From: Pseudomonadota bacterium
GTDB taxonomy: Bacteria > Pseudomonadota > Alphaproteobacteria > Rhizobiales > Xanthobacteraceae
Length of the DNA: 38,976 bases
Assembly (NCBI GenBank): GCA_018971625.1
Contig: JAGXAJ010000038.1
Location: 1 to 38,976 of the forward strand
Reading direction: 5' to 3'
The translations under genes and the position numbers were made by a program. Below, piece after piece: positions 35,320-38,976 of this stretch; position 1 is the first letter of the stretch, and every line of letters starts with the position of its first letter. The notes under the pieces are model-generated. The model made no database searches and was not told the origin of the DNA. It saw nothing but the letters and a program-made list of their open reading frames with translations.

Positions 35320-37440
35320 GTGCTGAACCTATCCGTCACGCGCGCTAACACCATCGTTGAGGCGATCTGTCATCACGCTGCGGTCCGAGCCTCAAGCAAC
35401 GCAGTCCGTTTCCTTCCGGCGGCAGGTGAGCCGATGGAGCTGACATTTGGTGAATTGCATACTGCGGCAATGGGGCTGGCGGGAATGCTGCGTTCGCAGA
35501 TCCGCGCCGGCGAACGCGTTCTCATGTTCTACCCGCCTGGACTAGATTTCGTCATTGCTTTTTTTGGCGTTCTTTACGCAGGCGGAATAGCTGTTCCGCT
35601 AGTGCCGCCACGCCGGCAAGGCGCTCGGCCAGTCATCCGGGCGCTGCTCGCCGATGCTCAGCCAAGCCTTGTGCTGACGACATCAACGTTTGCGCCGCGG
35701 GTGAGCGAGCTGCTGCGCGAGGGCGCAAGTCCGCTATGTTCGATCGCAACCGATGAGGTGGCGTTGCAACATTGGGAGGGCGGTTGTCCCGCGCCATCGC
35801 CGCAGTCGGTCTGCGTCCTGCAGTACACATCGGGATCAACCGGAACACCGCGCGGCGTCATGGTGACTCACGATAACGTCGCGCGCAATTCGCGGTTGCT
35901 CGCACAGCAGGCGGAGCTCGACTCCCGTTCCGTATGGGTGAGCTGGGTGCCTCATTTTCACGACTTGGGTCTGTTCGGAAGTCTGTGCACGCCGCTCTAC
36001 AACGGAATCGCGTCGGTGCTGATTCCGCCGGCGGCCTTCGTGGCGCGGCCCGTGCGCTGGCTAGAAGCAATCACGCGTTACGGAGGCACAGCCACGGTTG
36101 CGCCGAATTTCGCCTACGATCTCTGCACTCGTGAGATATCGGACGAGGACTGCACTGGCCTCGATCTCAGTCAGTGGAGGGTGGCCGGTTGTGGCGCCGA
36201 GCCGATTCGGATGGAGACGATGCTCGGTTTTGCGGAGCGATTCGGCCGGTGGGGGTTGAGTCCCAAGGCGATGTGTCCGTTCTACGGCCTGGCGGAAGCG
36301 ACTCTGCTCGTGACCGGAGGGCCCGTCGGCGCCGGGCAGACTGCGGCGACGATTTCATCCGCAGCATTACGTGAGAACCGGGTCGCGCCAGCCGACAGCG
36401 CCGAGGACGGCTATGCGGTGCCCTCGTGCGGCGTGACTTCGCCCGACCATCGGCTTGTCATTGTGGATCCCGAGACGAGGGTGCCATGCCGACCGCATAG
36501 TATCGGCGAGATTTGGATTGATTGTTCAACCGTCGGTCCGGGTTACTGGAACAACGCGAAAGAGACCGCGCGGGTGTTCGACGCGCGGACGAACACGGGA
36601 GAAGGCCCATTTCTACGAACCGGTGACCTTGGGTTTGTGCGGGACGACATATTATACGTGACGGGCCGCATCAAAGATCTGATCATCCTGCGGGGCCAGA
36701 ACATCTATCCGCAGGATCTTGAGGCGACGGTGCGGGCCGCGTTGCCTGGCGTACCCGAGGTAGCGGCGTTTGCGGTGGAGGGCGCGAGCACGGAACAGTC
36801 GGTGTTGGTCATCGAGCAGCCGAGGCGCGACGCCGCCGAGGTGCACACGATGCTGTCGAGGGTGCGCGAGGCGCTTCTTCGCGAGCACGGAATCGAAGTT
36901 CATCGGATCGTGCTCACGCGGCGTCGCGCATTACCCAAGACCTCCAGTGGCAAGCTGCAGCGCGCGGCGGCACGCGCGGCCTTGACTTATGGAACGCTGC
37001 CGGTGATCGCCGAATGGCGAGCGGAAAGTTTGCTCGATGACGAGCTCGGAGCTGGCGCCTACGCTGTAGATTTCGCGTTGCGGCTCAAATCGCTGTCCTC
37101 GAGCGAACAACTCGAGCAAGTCGAAAACTACCTGTTCGGGTTATTGGGCGAGCTGGAGGCGGCCGACCCGGCCGCATGCAGCCGCCACGAGACCCTCATC
37201 GCAATGGGCATGAGCTCTCTCGATATCATGCGACTGAAGCGTAGGATCGAAGCGGAGCTCATGATTGCGCTCGATGCCGGCTCGATCTGGCAGGAGATCG
37301 GCGTTGCCGATCTGGCCGCCCACGTACTGCGCGCGCTGCTTGCGACCCCGTTGTGGGCGAACGCAGATGCCGTCGAAAGGCTCGCGGATAAAATTGCGAA
37401 CATGTCCGATGACGAAGTGCGACGCGAGCTGACGGCCTGA
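35320..37440 (+). CDS. Fatty acyl-AMP ligase fused to an acyl carrier domain (lipopeptide starter)
   Basis: Activates a fatty acid as acyl-AMP and loads it onto its own carrier domain. 706 residues; GTG 35320 behind GAGGGGAGGGGCTG. The N-terminal ANL enzyme (about 10-580) has the P-loop YTSGSTGTPRG (169-179), VPHFHDLGL (210-218) and APNFAYDL (261-268), the pattern of FAALs rather than acyl-CoA ligases, then FYGLAEATL, GRIKDLIILRGQNIYPQD and the C-terminal lysine in LPKTSSGKLQR. The ACP/PCP-like domain (about 600-680) has GMSSLDIM with Ser633 as the phosphopantetheine site. 61 bp before the NRPS gene in the same direction, so co-transcribed. Fatty acid chain length not predictable. Confidence 0.93.
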   Translation: MLNLSVTRANTIVEAICHHAAVRASSNAVRFLPAAGEPMELTFGELHTAAMGLAGMLRSQIRAGERVLMFYPPGLDFVIAFFGVLYAGGIAVPLVPPRRQGARPVIRALLADAQPSLVLTTSTFAPRVSELLREGASPLCSIATDEVALQHWEGGCPAPSPQSVCVLQYTSGSTGTPRGVMVTHDNVARNSRLLAQQAELDSRSVWVSWVPHFHDLGLFGSLCTPLYNGIASVLIPPAAFVARPVRWLEAITRYGGTATVAPNFAYDLCTREISDEDCTGLDLSQWRVAGCGAEPIRMETMLGFAERFGRWGLSPKAMCPFYGLAEATLLVTGGPVGAGQTAATISSAALRENRVAPADSAEDGYAVPSCGVTSPDHRLVIVDPETRVPCRPHSIGEIWIDCSTVGPGYWNNAKETARVFDARTNTGEGPFLRTGDLGFVRDDILYVTGRIKDLIILRGQNIYPQDLEATVRAALPGVPEVAAFAVEGASTEQSVLVIEQPRRDAAEVHTMLSRVREALLREHGIEVHRIVLTRRRALPKTSSGKLQRAAARAALTYGTLPVIAEWRAESLLDDELGAGAYAVDFALRLKSLSSSEQLEQVENYLFGLLGELEAADPAACSRHETLIAMGMSSLDIMRLKRRIEAELMIALDAGSIWQEIGVADLAAHVLRALLATPLWANADAVERLADKIANMSDDEVRRELTA

Positions 37441-37501
37441 CGGCGACGTCAGCAGATCAACGTAACTCCTCACAACGTGTGCCCGACCGAGGGAGGTCAC
37501 C

Positions 37502-38976
37502 TTGAGCGAACCAACGTCGTCGTCGAACGCGATCAGCGGCAAGAAATTGGCTTTGCTGAATCGCAAGCTGGTGGAGCAGTTCGGCCATCTCTCGCATAAT
37601 GTCATTCGCCGGCGTCGAACTGACGAGGTTCCGCCCCTTTCGTTTGCGCAGGAGCGATTGTGGTTCCTCCATGGCACAGGGCTGGTTGGTCCTGCGTACA
37701 ACATCGCTTTTGCACTCAAGTTGTCTGGCCGCCTGAAGGTTGACGCCCTCGCGGCGGCCTTGACCGAAATCGTACGGCGGCACGAAGCGCTGCGAACTAG
37801 ATTCGAGGCGCGCGATGGGCTTGGCGTTCAGCTCGTGGACCCGCCCTGGCCCGTCGTGTTGCAGTCATTGACGGTGGCGATCGGCGAGGCACATCAGCGC
37901 GCGCGTCTCGCGGCGGAGCGGCCGTTCGATCTCGCGGCGGACCGGCTGCTCCGCGTCGAGCTGTTCCGAATCGCGCCTGAGGATCACGTGCTGGTGCTGG
38001 TCATGCACCACATCGTCTCCGACGGCTGGTCGATGAAAGTCCTGATCCGGGAGATGCAGGCGCTCTACGGTGCAGCGGTGGAGGGTCGCCGGCCGACATT
38101 GCGCGAATTACCCATCCAATATGCCGACTATGCCGTGTGGCACCGGCAATGGCTTGCGAATGGGGTTGTCGACCGTCAACTCGCCTATTGGACGGGGCGG
38201 CTTGCCGGGGCCCCGGATGGCCTTGCCCTGCCAACCGATCGGCCCCGGCCGGCGGTGCAGAGTTTCCGTGGATCGGCCCATCGGTTCGCGCTGACGGGCG
38301 AACTAATGACCTCCCTTCGCTCGCTGGCGCGCGCGGAGCGCGCGACATTGTTCATGGTGCTGCTCGCGGCTTTCGACGTTCTGCTGATGCGCTGGAGCGG
38401 TCAGCGGGATGTCGTGGTTGGCACTCCGATTGCGGGACGTCCGCGGGCGGAAACCGAGGGTTTGATCGGGTTCTTCGTGAACATGCTTGCGCTGCGGCTC
38501 GATCTCTCCGGCGATCCCTCCTTCCGAGAGGTGGTGCGCCGGGTGAAGGTGGCGGCGCTCGAGGCATTTGCGCATCAGGATCTGCCGTTCGAGAAACTGG
38601 TCGAGGCGCTGCAGCCAGCTCGCGATCTCAGTAGGCAGCCGGTTTTTCAGACGGCTTTCGCATTGCAGGACGTTTCAATCGAGTCGATTACGCTTCCGGG
38701 ACTCGCGGCGCGGCCATTGGATGAGGAGGTGAGGTCGGCCAGGTTCGATTTGGAGCTGTCGATGACGGAGGTCGCGGGAGGCCTTTCGGCCACTCTGAAC
38801 TATGCAACCGACTTGTTCGATAGCCCGACGATCGAGCGTCTTGCGGGGCATTTTGTGCGGCTGCTGGAGGCGCTGGTTGCGGACCCGTTGCGGCGTGTGT
38901 CGGAGGTCTCGCTGCTGGGCGCGGCGGAGCGCCAGCAACTGGTGACGGAGTGGAACGACACCGCGGCGGCCTATCC
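37502..38976 (+). CDS. Nonribosomal peptide synthetase, N-terminal condensation domain, cut off by window edge
   Basis: Only the first 491 residues are seen. TTG 37502 follows GGGAGG with 5-nt spacing. After a 40-residue lead comes a full condensation domain (about 44-460): PLSFAQERLWFL, catalytic HHIVSDGWS with His170 and Asp174, YADYAVWHRQWL, VGTPIAGRPRAETEGLIGFF and HQDLPFEKLVE. The last residues, LVTEWNDTAAAYP, are the start of an adenylation domain. A leading C domain fits acceptance of the fatty acyl chain from the preceding FAAL-ACP, making an N-acylated peptide. The amino acid and module number lie off the right edge. Confidence 0.93.
   Translation, partial: MSEPTSSSNAISGKKLALLNRKLVEQFGHLSHNVIRRRRTDEVPPLSFAQERLWFLHGTGLVGPAYNIAFALKLSGRLKVDALAAALTEIVRRHEALRTRFEARDGLGVQLVDPPWPVVLQSLTVAIGEAHQRARLAAERPFDLAADRLLRVELFRIAPEDHVLVLVMHHIVSDGWSMKVLIREMQALYGAAVEGRRPTLRELPIQYADYAVWHRQWLANGVVDRQLAYWTGRLAGAPDGLALPTDRPRPAVQSFRGSAHRFALTGELMTSLRSLARAERATLFMVLLAAFDVLLMRWSGQRDVVVGTPIAGRPRAETEGLIGFFVNMLALRLDLSGDPSFREVVRRVKVAALEAFAHQDLPFEKLVEALQPARDLSRQPVFQTAFALQDVSIESITLPGLAARPLDEEVRSARFDLELSMTEVAGGLSATLNYATDLFDSPTIERLAGHFVRLLEALVADPLRRVSEVSLLGAAERQQLVTEWNDTAAAY

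Overview
The window looks like a high-GC alphaproteobacterial chromosome, most likely Bradyrhizobium or a close relative in the Nitrobacteraceae. This rests on codon bias, on family-typical intergenic palindromes (for example the GAAA-capped hairpin near 3507 and the conserved block around 3640-4240), and on gene content: an oxalate operon, a fused ADP-forming acyl-CoA synthetase, and short secreted proteins ending in aromatic and basic residues. The taxonomic call is inference from memory of such genomes; no search was run.

Layout. 1-3375: a truncated PAS sensor histidine kinase and a long CDF metal transporter, both on the minus strand. 3498-6500: a repeat-rich accessory patch with two unrecognised genes (the second carries a HEPN-like motif) and a frameshifted cupin gene. 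6540-10385: a small secreted protein, a membrane protein, a periplasmic cytochrome c, a quinone-oxidoreductase-like MDR enzyme, a nitronate monooxygenase relic and a CBS-pair protein. 10659-18489: an oxalate catabolism locus. gntR, oxc, frc and an oxlT-like transporter run leftward, and an ADP-forming acyl-CoA synthetase runs rightward. The divergent control region holds two near-identical 17-bp operators 83 bp apart. 18595-24940: a VanZ-like protein, a broken TPP-dependent decarboxylase gene, pncB, a four-repeat membrane protein (COG4705-like), a DUF983 protein, and a divergent MocR regulator with paired direct repeats. 25024-31500: a decayed accessory zone with relics of a cytochrome c, a LivF ATPase, a recombinase-like HTH and an IS5-like transposase. 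These lie among intact genes for a C-terminal processing protease, an Xre/RES toxin-antitoxin pair, an orphan HWE/HisKA_2 kinase, two small proteins and a MOSC protein.

32325-38976 (running off the right edge) is the left end of a nonribosomal lipopeptide cluster: an Sfp-type phosphopantetheinyl transferase, an opposing type II thioesterase, an MbtH-like protein, a fatty acyl-AMP ligase fused to an acyl carrier domain, and an NRPS that opens with a condensation domain. The inferred logic is as follows. The PPTase primes the carrier domains, the FAAL loads a fatty acid on its own ACP, the first C domain joins it to the first amino acid, MbtH supports the adenylation domains, and the thioesterase clears misloaded carriers. 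An AT-rich tandem repeat just after a terminator-like hairpin lies between mbtH and the FAAL gene, and three copies of TATGTGGC lie between the thioesterase and mbtH. This cluster, whose product cannot be read from the window, is the best candidate for something undescribed.

No rRNA, tRNA or CRISPR array was seen.
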